10,822 nucleotides of DNA, from positions 1 to 10,822 of the forward strand of contig JAFSIU010000075.1 of assembly GCA_017439615.1 (NCBI GenBank), in the 5' to 3' direction. A program made the position numbers and the translations under genes. The DNA is from Bacillota bacterium (lineage in GTDB: Bacteria; Bacillota; Dehalobacteriia; UBA4068). Below are positions 1-6,480 of the stretch, in pieces. A model generated the notes under the pieces. That model saw nothing but the letters and a program-made list of their open reading frames with translations, was not told the origin of the DNA and searched no databases. Each line of letters begins with the position of its first letter. The stretch's first letter is position 1.

Positions 1-559
1 TGCTTTCCACAATCCTGCAATCAAGGAAGCTGTTATGGAATTGCTTTATAAGCGTGACGGTCTGGGCATCGGCATCTGCAATGGCTTCCAGGCGCTTATC
101 AAGCTCGGATTGGTGCCATATGGCGAAATCACAGAACAAGCACCTAACTCCCCCACACTTACCTACAATTATTGCGGGCATCACGTTGCAAGAATTGTCA
201 ACACTAAGGTTTGCTCCACAATTTCTCCCTGGTTCTCCGAATGCAAGGTTGGTGAAGTTTATAAAATCCCTGTTTCTCACGGTGAAGGACGCTTCATTGC
301 CGACGAAGAAAACCTGCAAAAGCTGCTTGCCAATGGACAAATTGCTACTCAATATGTCGATTTGGAAGGCAATCCCACCATGGACTATCTTTATAACCCC
401 AATGGCTCTTATTGGGCAATTGAAGGCATCACAAGCCCTGATGGCCGTGTAATGGGCAAAATGGGACATGCTGAACGTGTTAAAAAGGAAATCGGCAAGA
501 ATATTCCCGATTTTGAACCGCAGCCGATCTTCAAGGGTGGCATAAACTATTTCAAATAA
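1..559 (+). CDS. purL: Phosphoribosylformylglycinamidine (FGAM) synthase, C-terminal glutaminase domain (5' partial)
   Basis: This is the 3' end of FGAM synthase, which converts FGAR, ATP and glutamine to FGAM in purine biosynthesis. The reading frame is open from base 2, so the gene begins outside the window; the ATG at 35 is internal. Only the class I glutamine amidotransferase domain is visible. Its nucleophile is the Cys in GICNGFQ (codon 77-79). The His and Glu of the triad lie in GHAERV (codons 467-469 and 473-475), about 30 residues before the C-terminus, the same place as in the single-chain enzyme of E. coli. SHGEGRF is also typical of the family. A separate PurQ subunit is less likely, because the C-terminal spacing and the GINYFK-type tail fit the large fused enzyme, but the upstream part would have to be seen to settle this. 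The gene stops at 557-559 and is followed directly by a terminator. No damage is seen. Confidence 0.9.
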   Translation, partial: AFHNPAIKEAVMELLYKRDGLGIGICNGFQALIKLGLVPYGEITEQAPNSPTLTYNYCGHHVARIVNTKVCSTISPWFSECKVGEVYKIPVSHGEGRFIADEENLQKLLANGQIATQYVDLEGNPTMDYLYNPNGSYWAIEGITSPDGRVMGKMGHAERVKKEIGKNIPDFEPQPIFKGGINYFK

Positions 560-563
560 GCTT

Positions 564-598
564 AAAAAATGCTGCATTTCATATGCAGCATTTTTTAC
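564..598 (+). terminator. Rho-independent terminator of purL
   Basis: Bases 564-577 and 583-596 form a perfect 14-pair stem around a five-base loop (TTCAT). The core is ATGCTGCAT pairing with ATGCAGCAT, flanked by six A-T pairs that also supply the T run at 591-596. It starts five bases after the purL stop codon. The A run on the left arm means it could also work on the other strand, but no minus-strand gene leads into it. Confidence 0.9.
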
Positions 599-632
599 AA
601 ATGGAACAAAATTCATCTTAATATAGTCCATA

Positions 633-653
633 TATTATATTTTGATGAAAGGA
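633..653 (+). promoter_or_regulatory. Possible -10 element and ribosome binding site of the serpin gene
   Basis: The 103-base gap between purL and the serpin gene is AT-rich after the terminator. TATTAT at 633-638 resembles a sigma-70/sigma-A -10 box, but the stretch about 17 bases upstream is a poor match to TTGACA, so the promoter is tentative. AAAGGA at 648-653 is a clear Shine-Dalgarno sequence nine bases before the ATG at 663. A promoter in this gap is expected because a strong terminator isolates the gene from purL. Confidence 0.4.
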
Positions 654-662
654 TGTTAAAAT

Positions 663-2114
663 ATGAAGAAGCAAGCTATAATCACAATTCTTTTGCTTAT
701 ATTTTGTGGTGTTATGCTCTGCAGTTGTGAATCCTCCTATACACAGCAGGATGACAATACGCAAATAGCTATTACGCAGCAGTCTTACGAACCGGATATA
801 TCCTCAAAAATCAACTCCGAAAACAAACAAACCAGTCCGGATGACAATAGGCAGGCTTCTATCACACAGGCATATTTAGAGCCTGAAGCACCTTCAAAAA
901 TTGATTCTGAAAACAAGCAGGAGGTTATGAAAATGGGCACTATTGACTTAATGCAAAATATCAGCGCGGAAACGATAACTCCATTGGACAATGAAGTTCT
1001 GCACGCGCCTGAAGCAATATATAAATTTACTTTTGATATATTTCAAAACAGCTTCCGAGATGGCGAAAACACCATGCTCTCCCCTATCTCCATTATCTCT
1101 GCTTTAGCCATGACAGCAAACGGTGCCAAAAATGACACCCTCAAGCAAATGGAAGAGGTTTTCGGCATCAGCATTGATGAGCTGAATTTCTTCCTGCATA
1201 ATTATATTAAAAATCTGCCTCAGGAAAGCACAAATAAGCTTAACATTGCCAACTCCATCTGGATAAAGAATGATAACAAATTGGTGGTAAAAGAAGATTT
1301 TCTGCAGAAAAATGCCGCATATTATGATGCAGGGATATTTAATGCAGATTTTGATGCGCAGACCTTGCAGGACATCAATCAATGGATAGAAGATAACACC
1401 GACGGGATGATAAAAGATATGCTTGATGCAATTCCGCAGGAAGCCATCATGTATTTGATAAATGCCCTTTCCTTCAAAGCCGAATGGCAAAACACATATT
1501 TTGAGCATCAGGTCAGAGACGGCGTTTTCACAAATTCTGACGGAAAAAAGGAAGATGCCAAATTGATGTTTTCCTCTGAAAAGAGTTATCTTGAGCTTGA
1601 GAACGCGCAGGGCTTCATCAAGTTTTATAAAGATAATGAATATGCCCTTGCCGCAATTCTGCCTGATGAAGGAATTGCATTGAAAGATTATATCAAGCAG
1701 CTTGATCCTGCTGCTTTGCTTGATACAATCAAAAATTCTCATTCTGTTAAAGTCAATGCAGCTATTCCAAAGTTTGAAAGTGAATACTCAGTGGAACTTA
1801 ATGAAATTTTGCAAAACCTCGGCATGACAGATGCCTTTGACGGCGAAAAAGCCGATTTTACGACACTTGGGCTTTATGGCAATGGAGAGAATAATATTTA
1901 TATCAGCCGTGTTTTGCATAAGACCTTCATAGCCCTTGATGAAAAAGGCACAGAAGCAGGCGCTGCCACAATAGTTGAAATGGCAAAGGCAACATCCCTC
2001 AGGCCGCCGGAGGAAATCAAAACAGTTTATCTCGATCGTCCCTTTATCTATATGATAATTGACTGTGAAAATATGCTGCCGCTTTTCATCGGTGCAATTG
2101 AAACCTTAGAGTAA
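663..2114 (+). CDS. Serpin family protein, predicted lipoprotein
   Basis: A 483-residue serine protease inhibitor of the serpin fold. Residues 1-21 are a signal peptide ending in LCSC, which fits a lipobox with Cys22 as the lipidated residue; the product should be anchored outside the membrane. Residues 24 to about 110 are a polar linker with a duplicated unit. The serpin domain fills residues 112-483, the usual family length. It shows the shutter-region segment SPISIISALAM (140-150), NALSFKAEWQ, the hinge EKGTEAGAAT (427-436) and the signature VYLDRPFIYMI (455-465). The hinge has Thr at P14 and small residues at P12-P9, as inhibitory serpins do. Counting from the hinge puts Ala443 at P1 and Thr444 at P1', which would suit an elastase-like or subtilisin-like target; this is inference and may be off by one or two. 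The start at 663 is supported by AAAGGA upstream and the signal peptide. The gene stands alone between two terminators, so context says nothing about the target protease. Confidence 0.93.
   Translation: MKKQAIITILLLIFCGVMLCSCESSYTQQDDNTQIAITQQSYEPDISSKINSENKQTSPDDNRQASITQAYLEPEAPSKIDSENKQEVMKMGTIDLMQNISAETITPLDNEVLHAPEAIYKFTFDIFQNSFRDGENTMLSPISIISALAMTANGAKNDTLKQMEEVFGISIDELNFFLHNYIKNLPQESTNKLNIANSIWIKNDNKLVVKEDFLQKNAAYYDAGIFNADFDAQTLQDINQWIEDNTDGMIKDMLDAIPQEAIMYLINALSFKAEWQNTYFEHQVRDGVFTNSDGKKEDAKLMFSSEKSYLELENAQGFIKFYKDNEYALAAILPDEGIALKDYIKQLDPAALLDTIKNSHSVKVNAAIPKFESEYSVELNEILQNLGMTDAFDGEKADFTTLGLYGNGENNIYISRVLHKTFIALDEKGTEAGAATIVEMAKATSLRPPEEIKTVYLDRPFIYMIIDCENMLPLFIGAIETLE
750..920 (+). 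repeat. Two-copy in-frame tandem repeat in the serpin linker
   Basis: Bases 750-830 and 840-920 are two diverged copies of an 81-base unit with a 90-base period. They encode residues 30-56 and 60-86. Aligned without gaps, 17 of 27 residues agree; both copies begin DDN, contain ITQ and EP, and end SENKQ. The unit lies between the lipid anchor and the folded domain and probably serves as a flexible spacer. Confidence 0.85.
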
Positions 2115-2118
2115 AAAT

Positions 2119-2153
2119 GAAGCGTCTTAAAAAGACGCTTCTTTCTATTTTCT
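2119..2153. terminator. Shared terminator between the convergent serpin gene and hydrogenase operon
   Basis: Bases 2119-2128 (GAAGCGTCTT) and 2132-2141 (AAGACGCTTC) form a perfect 10-pair stem with a three-base loop. On the plus strand it follows the serpin stop by four bases and is trailed by the interrupted T run TTTCTATTTTCT. On the minus strand it begins three bases after the stop of the 45-codon ORF and is trailed by ATTTTTAC. Both tails are moderate in quality, so one hairpin probably ends both transcription units. Confidence 0.8.
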
Positions 2154-2282
2154 ATAACCCTGAATTGTGATAGCCAGACCTGCAAGGCTGATCAAAAATA
2201 CTATAATCTCCATTCCTGACGATGCAAGTGCAAAAGCAATCGCAAATAAGAGAACTGCAATTCCTAAAATCATTTCTTTCAT
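2145..2282 (-). CDS. 45-residue predicted membrane miniprotein, last gene of the hydrogenase operon
   Basis: I do not recognise a family. Read on the minus strand from the ATG at 2282, the ORF has 45 codons and stops at 2145-2147. The product starts MKEMILGIAVLLF and ends ITIQGYRK. Two hydrophobic stretches, about residues 4-22 and 25-41, are separated by a short SSGME turn, suggesting a two-helix hairpin in the membrane with a basic C-terminus. Support for translation is good: GAGGTG (2290-2295) sits seven bases before the ATG, the ATG lies one base past the stop of the maturation protease gene, and the operon terminator follows the stop codon at once. It may be an accessory subunit of the hydrogenase membrane arm, but this is inferred from position alone. 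It is small enough for automated annotation to miss. Confidence 0.65.
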   Translation of the reverse strand: MKEMILGIAVLLFAIAFALASSGMEIIVFLISLAGLAITIQGYRK

Positions 2283-2283
2283 A

Positions 2284-2781
2284 TTATTTCACCTCATAAT
2301 TATGTATAGTCAGCTCAGTTATGCAATCAACAATATCTCCAACTGTTGTTTGTACCTCTTCACAAACGGGATCACCAAAGCCCTTTTGCTTATATTGAAT
2401 TCCTAAAATGCCGATTGAGCACTTGACAGTCATCTCAAAATATTGCACCAGCATAGAAAGCGGCAGCATATGAGTGGAAAAAGATATGCCCTTGATATCA
2501 GCAGGATTGATGATACCTATCTCCCCTACATTCAAGCCTAAATCAGCAGCATCTATCAGAATCAAAGATGATGGCTTGAAATCACATATCTCACCTGTGA
2601 AATTCTCAGGAGCGGTAGAGGCAGAAATAACAAGAATATCATCATATTTAGACAATTCCCGCTTAAGCATTGCAGCACAAAGCATACCCGCACTGTCATC
2701 ACCGCAAAGCTCAGAGCCAATGCCAAGAACTGCCACTCTTTCGCCATTGAAGAATTTGTTTAAATAGTTTCTCAGAATCAT
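2284..2781 (-). CDS. hycI: Hydrogenase maturation protease, HycI family
   Basis: A 165-residue endopeptidase of the HycI/HybD/HoxM family. These enzymes clip the C-terminal peptide of the NiFe large subunit after nickel has been inserted, closing the active site. The nickel-sensing residues known in the family can be placed: Asp28 in GIGSELCGDDSAG, Asp77 in LIDAADLG, and His104 in STHMLPLSML. The stretch GLNVGEIGIINPADI is close to E. coli HycI and favours that branch, which serves group 4 enzymes. The start codon overlaps the stop of the ferredoxin-like gene in ATGA, and the ribosome site is weak, so translation is probably coupled. Its substrate is almost certainly the large subunit encoded at 4086-5303, which keeps the processing site. 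Confidence 0.92.
   Translation of the reverse strand: MILRNYLNKFFNGERVAVLGIGSELCGDDSAGMLCAAMLKRELSKYDDILVISASTAPENFTGEICDFKPSSLILIDAADLGLNVGEIGIINPADIKGISFSTHMLPLSMLVQYFEMTVKCSIGILGIQYKQKGFGDPVCEEVQTTVGDIVDCITELTIHNYEVK
2290..2295 (-). promoter_or_regulatory. Ribosome binding site of the 45-codon membrane ORF
   Basis: GAGGTG encodes the last Glu-Val of the protease and lies seven bases before the ATG at 2282. Strength and spacing are as good as for the annotated genes of the operon and better than the site of the protease itself, which argues that the small ORF is translated. Confidence 0.65.
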
Positions 2782-3143
2782 TCGCGCTCAACTTTCAGAT
2801 TATTACGGTCAAGAGAAGCCAGTTCAATATTATTGCTCATAACAAGTGCATCCTTAGGGCAACTGTCAACACACTGTCCGCAATAAATGCAATGGTCAAG
2901 ATGAAAAATTGCCTTAAATTTCTTATCTTCCTTGGTTCCGATATTAATGATCTCAATAGCATTAGCAGGGCAATCTCTCATGCACATAGAGCAGCCGATG
3001 CAGGCTTCCGCATCATAAGTAAGCTCGCCCCTGTAATCATCATCGATTTTCAAAGGTTCGAAAGGATAGCCAACAGTTGCAGGCTTTTGAAAAATTGTTG
3101 GGAAAGCGGTTTTGATGATTGCACCCGGTATTTTCTTTTTCAT
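2778..3143 (-). CDS. Two-[4Fe-4S] ferredoxin-like hydrogenase subunit (NuoI/HycF-like)
   Basis: A 121-residue iron-sulfur protein that carries electrons towards the small subunit. Two classical CxxCxxCxxxCP motifs are present: Cys48, 51, 54, 58 in CIGCSMCMRDCP and Cys85, 88, 91, 95 in CIYCGQCVDSCP. The N-terminal 40 residues, with GYPFEPLKIDDDYRGEL, correspond to the segment that lies on the membrane arm in NuoI and HycF. Length is in the normal range for group 4 hydrogenases. The ATG overlaps the NuoH-like stop by one base (TGATG), with a G-rich ribosome site (AAGGGGG) inside the upstream gene. With no NADH or formate module in the window, this subunit is the likely entry point for electrons, probably from reduced ferredoxin; that donor is inferred. 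Confidence 0.92.
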   Translation of the reverse strand: MKKKIPGAIIKTAFPTIFQKPATVGYPFEPLKIDDDYRGELTYDAEACIGCSMCMRDCPANAIEIINIGTKEDKKFKAIFHLDHCIYCGQCVDSCPKDALVMSNNIELASLDRNNLKVERE

Positions 3144-4069
3144 CAGAATGCCCCCTTAATAATAACATTCAAAACTATCTGCAGCAGGCCTATTCCAATC
3201 AGCCATTTCCAGCAGAAAGCGACAATTTGCTCAATACGCAATCTTGCCATAAGACCTTTGAATACTGCAAGGATAAATACAATAAATACAGTTTTCAGCA
3301 AATAAAGTATGAACGAAATGATGAAATTTGATGCATAGAAAGGCAGGAAAACTGCGGCCAACAAAGATGCCACAACAACAAGCTCAGCATCAACTGTAAA
3401 TCTGAAAAGTGCAAGCAGCTTACCGCTATATTCGGTAAAGGCACCTGCAACGATTTCGGTTTCTGCCTCCGGTGCATCAAAAGGAGTTCTTTCAAGCTTG
3501 CCCTGTGCTGCGATGATGGCAATGATAAATGCAGGAATATTGACAAGCATCATAATAGGATGCGCGGAATAATATGCCGATATTCCTGCAAAAGACCAGG
3601 AATCGGCAAGAATTGCGGGAGCAAGCAATGCCATAAAAAGCGGTACTTCATAAGCAAAAAGCTGTGTCAGAGCACGAACTGCACCCAAGCCGCTGTAAAC
3701 ACCTTCTGAAATATAACCTGCCAGAAAGAAGCAAAGTGTTGGAATTGTCAAAAGATACAATACAACAATTAAATCACCGCTAAAAGGATAAAGAGAATTG
3801 GCAGATGTAAGCGGTATGTAAAGGAAGGCTGCCAAGTTTGCCGCATAGGCAAAAACAGGCAGCAGCTTGAACCAAAGCTTACTGACGGATGCAGGAACAA
3901 TGACCTCCTTGCCAAGCAGCTTAAAAAAGTCTGCAATCGGCTGATACCAAGGAGGACCTTGTCTGTTCTGCAAGCGTGCGTATACAATACGGTCAAAATA
4001 TTCCAAAGCAAAGGAATAGACCGAAAGGAATATCAAACCCGGAAATACGAGCATTTGGAAAAATTCCAT
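3143..4069 (-). CDS. Membrane anchor subunit of NiFe hydrogenase (NuoH/HycD/EchB-like)
   Basis: A 308-residue multi-pass membrane protein of the complex I subunit 1 family. It joins the peripheral arm to the ion-pumping arm. Family segments are easy to find: RLQNRQGPPWYQPIADF (32-48), GAVRALTQLFAYEVPL (129-144), and LERTPFDAPEAETEIVAG with FTEYSG (192-216). The acidic residues of the last segment (Glu193, Asp198, Glu201, Glu203, Glu205, Glu213) are kept; in complex I they belong to the quinone-cavity/E-channel region, and in hydrogenases they are thought to take part in coupling. About eight hydrophobic helices can be counted. The gene starts 16 bases after the large subunit gene, with AGAGGA as ribosome site. 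Confidence 0.93.
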   Translation of the reverse strand: MEFFQMLVFPGLIFLSVYSFALEYFDRIVYARLQNRQGPPWYQPIADFFKLLGKEVIVPASVSKLWFKLLPVFAYAANLAAFLYIPLTSANSLYPFSGDLIVVLYLLTIPTLCFFLAGYISEGVYSGLGAVRALTQLFAYEVPLFMALLAPAILADSWSFAGISAYYSAHPIMMLVNIPAFIIAIIAAQGKLERTPFDAPEAETEIVAGAFTEYSGKLLALFRFTVDAELVVVASLLAAVFLPFYASNFIISFILYLLKTVFIVFILAVFKGLMARLRIEQIVAFCWKWLIGIGLLQIVLNVIIKGAF

Positions 4070-4085
4070 AACAATTCCTCTTTCA

Positions 4086-5303
4086 CTAATAGTTTATTTT
4101 TTCGGGCAAAAGAATTCTGGAAACATCAACGCCCTTGTTGCGATAAAACTCAATACCATGTTTTCTGATGGCTTCCCAATCTGTTCTCTTGCTTCCCGCA
4201 GCATTATTCAGTGTAATAGCACGGTCAGTACAGGAATAGCAAGGATCGATCGCTGCGATAATGATGGGAGTATCAGCAAGATAATCACCTTTAAGCATAT
4301 GAGCCATTGAATGCCAGTTTGCCTCAGAAGGAGCACGAACCTTTACACGTTCGGGAATATCGGTACCATTTGCCTTTATAAAGTGTACATCTTCGCCGCG
4401 TGGAGCTTCATATCTGGAAACAACCTCACCTGCAGGAATTTTGCGAGGCATTTTGGCAATTATATCACCATCGGGCATATTATCCAGACAGTAGCGAATA
4501 ATTTTGATACTTTCATTGATTTCCAAAACACGAACGACAACTCTGCCGAAAACATCGCAGGAATCATAGGTGATAACATCAAAGGGAATTTCAGGATAAA
4601 TCAAATAGGGATCATTGCGGCGAGTATCGGACTTGACTCCGGAAGCTCTGAGAACAGGACCAACTGCACCGTATTTCAAAGCATCCTCCTTGGACAGCAT
4701 ACCAACACCTGAAAGTCTTGCTGCCAAAGTAGCATCGGACAATGCAAGATTAACATAATAATTGTTGCGTTCTTCGATTTTGGCACACATACGGCGAATA
4801 TCATCGATATGCTGAGGCTCGAGATCTCTGCGAACACCGCCCAAAGTATTGATGCCATAGTTGACACGGTTGCCGCAAAGCATAGCTAAGATATCAAGTA
4901 CCAGCTCTCTGTCGCGCCAGGTATACATAAACAATGTATCAAAGCCAATTTCATGTCCTGCTACACCAAGCCAAAGCAAATGGCTGTGCAATCTTTCCAA
5001 TTCACCAAAAATGGTACGAATGAAAGCTGCACGGCGAGGTATCTCAACACCGGCAAGCTTCTCTACACCACTAAGATAACAAGTGGAATGGGAATGAGAG
5101 CAAATACCGCAGACACGTTCAATAATATAAAGTGCCTGATAATAATTACGGCTCTCACAGGATTTCTCAATACCGCGATGGTTATATCCGATGCCGATAT
5201 CAGCCTCAATAACCTTCTCACCTTCAAGAGTGATAGTAAAGCAAGCAGGCTCTTTCAAAGAAGGATGCTGAGGACCAATTGGGATAACCAGATTTTTACT
5301 CAT
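4086..5303 (-). CDS. NiFe hydrogenase large (catalytic) subunit, group 4 (NuoD/HycE/EchE-like)
   Basis: A 405-residue catalytic subunit. Both nickel-binding CxxC pairs are intact: Cys65/Cys68 in ERVCGICSHSHSTC and Cys355/Cys358 in DPCYSCTDR. Complex I NuoD lacks these cysteines, so this is a true hydrogenase that makes or consumes H2 at a NiFe(CN)2CO centre. Unlike E. coli HycE, it has no fused NuoC domain; that domain is a separate gene just upstream. The N-terminus (IPIGPQHPSLKEP) and GYNHRGIEK match group 4 enzymes. DPCYSCTDR is the same sequence at which HycE is cut, so maturation should occur after Arg361 and release a 44-residue peptide. The start overlaps the NuoC-like stop by eight bases, and GGAGG lies nine bases upstream. 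Ech-, Mbh- and Hyc-type placement would need a tree. Confidence 0.95.
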   Translation of the reverse strand: MSKNLVIPIGPQHPSLKEPACFTITLEGEKVIEADIGIGYNHRGIEKSCESRNYYQALYIIERVCGICSHSHSTCYLSGVEKLAGVEIPRRAAFIRTIFGELERLHSHLLWLGVAGHEIGFDTLFMYTWRDRELVLDILAMLCGNRVNYGINTLGGVRRDLEPQHIDDIRRMCAKIEERNNYYVNLALSDATLAARLSGVGMLSKEDALKYGAVGPVLRASGVKSDTRRNDPYLIYPEIPFDVITYDSCDVFGRVVVRVLEINESIKIIRYCLDNMPDGDIIAKMPRKIPAGEVVSRYEAPRGEDVHFIKANGTDIPERVKVRAPSEANWHSMAHMLKGDYLADTPIIIAAIDPCYSCTDRAITLNNAAGSKRTDWEAIRKHGIEFYRNKGVDVSRILLPEKINY

Positions 5304-5910
5304 TAGCCTGTGCCTCCTTTTCCTGTTGTGCTTTTTTTGCTTTCGCCGCGGCTATTGCTGCCTCACGAGCAGCCTTTTTACGAGCCTCTTCTTCGAGTCT
5401 TAAACGCTCAGCCTCTGCTGCAGCTTCATGATCATAGGTCAATGTCTTTTTATCAAAAAATTCCGTCTTCCAATCCTTGCGTAAAGGATAATTATCATCA
5501 GGCCATTTATCAGGCAAGGGATAACGATGACCGGCGGGAAGTCCTTGTACATCAATACCAAACAAATCGATAAGCTCTCTTTCATGGAAGAGAGCATTTT
5601 CAAAATAAGGATAAACAGATGCAGCAAAGGTATCATCTCTGGAAACGGTACGCTGACGCAGATTAAGCATTTGATTTTCTGCATTGCTGAGTAAATATAT
5701 AATCTCGAAGTAATCACCGCTATCCAAACCGACAGTCATATGAAAATTATCAAACCTAAGTTCTTTTACTACAAAATCGAACAAGGTAATAAATTCCTGC
5801 GGCAAAACAGCTTTCACCCACAGTCTTGTACCATCTTCACGAAAATATTCATCGGAAAGATTTGGGAAACGCTCTATGATTGAATTCTTTAATGTATGAA
5901 AATCAAGCAT
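5296..5910 (-). CDS. NuoC-like (30-kDa) hydrogenase subunit with a charged helical tail
   Basis: A 204-residue peripheral subunit related to NuoC and to the N-terminal domain of HycE; it packs beside the large subunit and helps assemble the arm. The family signature is clear: ERELIDLFGIDVQGLP (110-125), then HRYPLPDKWPDDNYPLRKDW (128-147). I chose the ATG at 5910 because AAGGAGG (5920-5926) is nine bases away; the in-frame ATG at 5916 is only three bases from it, and starts further upstream would run deep into the small subunit gene. The start overlaps the upstream stop in ATGCTTGA. Residues 162-204 form an Ala/Glu/Lys/Arg-rich tail that looks like a single long helix or coiled coil and goes beyond the normal domain end. 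Confidence 0.9.
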   Translation of the reverse strand: MLDFHTLKNSIIERFPNLSDEYFREDGTRLWVKAVLPQEFITLFDFVVKELRFDNFHMTVGLDSGDYFEIIYLLSNAENQMLNLRQRTVSRDDTFAASVYPYFENALFHERELIDLFGIDVQGLPAGHRYPLPDKWPDDNYPLRKDWKTEFFDKKTLTYDHEAAAEAERLRLEEEARKKAAREAAIAAAKAKKAQQEKEAQANE

Positions 5911-6478
5911 TCTCATTATCCTCCTTTGCCTTATTCTCTTCAAAATTTTCAGTTTCGGTGTTTTCTTCAGCTGCTTCAGCTTCATCAAGCATATCAGCAA
6001 GCTCTTTTTCGCTATTAATTACAATCGGGTTTTTCGGCTGCAGCTTTTTATCTTCCAATGTGGAAAGCAGCTTGACAACGCCATCAATAATGGCTTCCGG
6101 ACGGGCTGCACAACCGGGAATATATGCAGAAACCGGTATAACCGCATCAATACCGCCCTTGACACAATAGCAATCACCAAATACGCCACCTGAACATGCA
6201 CATGTACCGACAGCAACTACAAATTTTGGTTCTGCCATCTGATCATATATATTCTTGAGTCTGTCTGCAGTCTGCATAGTAACAGCACCCGTACAAACCA
6301 AAACATCAGCATGACGAGGCGAACCCTTTTGCAGAACACCGAAGCGCTCCAAATCAAATCTGGGTGTAAGCGCATCGACAACTTCAATATCGCAGCCATT
6401 GCATGCGCCGGCATTGAAATGGATTATCCAGGGCGATTTTCTTTGCGCCCATTTAATCAGTTTTTTGAGAGGATTCAT
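5903..6478 (-). CDS. NiFe hydrogenase small subunit (NuoB/HycG/EchC-like) with an acidic tail
   Basis: A 191-residue subunit holding the [4Fe-4S] cluster nearest the NiFe site. Expected ligands are Cys26 and Cys29 in GACNGCDIEV, Cys93 in GTCACSGG, and Cys123 in PGCAARPE. The CxxC arrangement at the first pair is the hydrogenase form; complex I NuoB has adjacent cysteines there. The short N-terminus without a twin-arginine signal places it on the cytoplasmic side, as in all group 4 enzymes. The core ends near residue 150. Residues 157-191 are a very acidic tail with 15 Asp/Glu against three Lys, which is not part of the conserved fold. The start is two bases after the NuoA-like stop, with AGGAGGT overlapping that stop. 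Confidence 0.94.
   Translation of the reverse strand: MNPLKKLIKWAQRKSPWIIHFNAGACNGCDIEVVDALTPRFDLERFGVLQKGSPRHADVLVCTGAVTMQTADRLKNIYDQMAEPKFVVAVGTCACSGGVFGDCYCVKGGIDAVIPVSAYIPGCAARPEAIIDGVVKLLSTLEDKKLQPKNPIVINSEKELADMLDEAEAAEENTETENFEENKAKEDNENA
5920..5926 (-). promoter_or_regulatory. Ribosome binding site deciding the NuoC-like start
   Basis: AAGGAGG inside the end of the small subunit gene. It lies nine bases before the ATG at 5910 and only three before the ATG at 5916, so the shorter protein (MLDFHTLKN) is preferred. Confidence 0.7.
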
Positions 6479-6480
6479 AC

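Noticed and set aside
35..559. Independent 174-residue glutaminase starting at ATG 35
   Set aside because: The frame is open upstream of the ATG, and the preceding residues (AFHNPAIKEAV) continue the amidotransferase fold; no ribosome site precedes this ATG.
1104..1742. 212-residue ORF on the minus strand inside the serpin gene
   Set aside because: It is antisense to a serpin domain with clear family motifs and shows no recognisable fold of its own.
2167..2406. 79-residue plus-strand ORF over the operon end
   Set aside because: It is antisense to the protease gene and the small membrane ORF, has no good ribosome site, and runs against the shared terminator layout.
4953..5306. 117-residue plus-strand ORF opposite the large subunit
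   Set aside because: It is a shadow of the NiFe large subunit, whose motifs are fully readable on the other strand.
5911..6000. Longer NuoC-like protein starting near 6000
   Set aside because: It would overlap the small subunit gene by about 95 bases, lacks a ribosome site there, and the added 30 residues are a basic out-of-frame shadow of the acidic tail.
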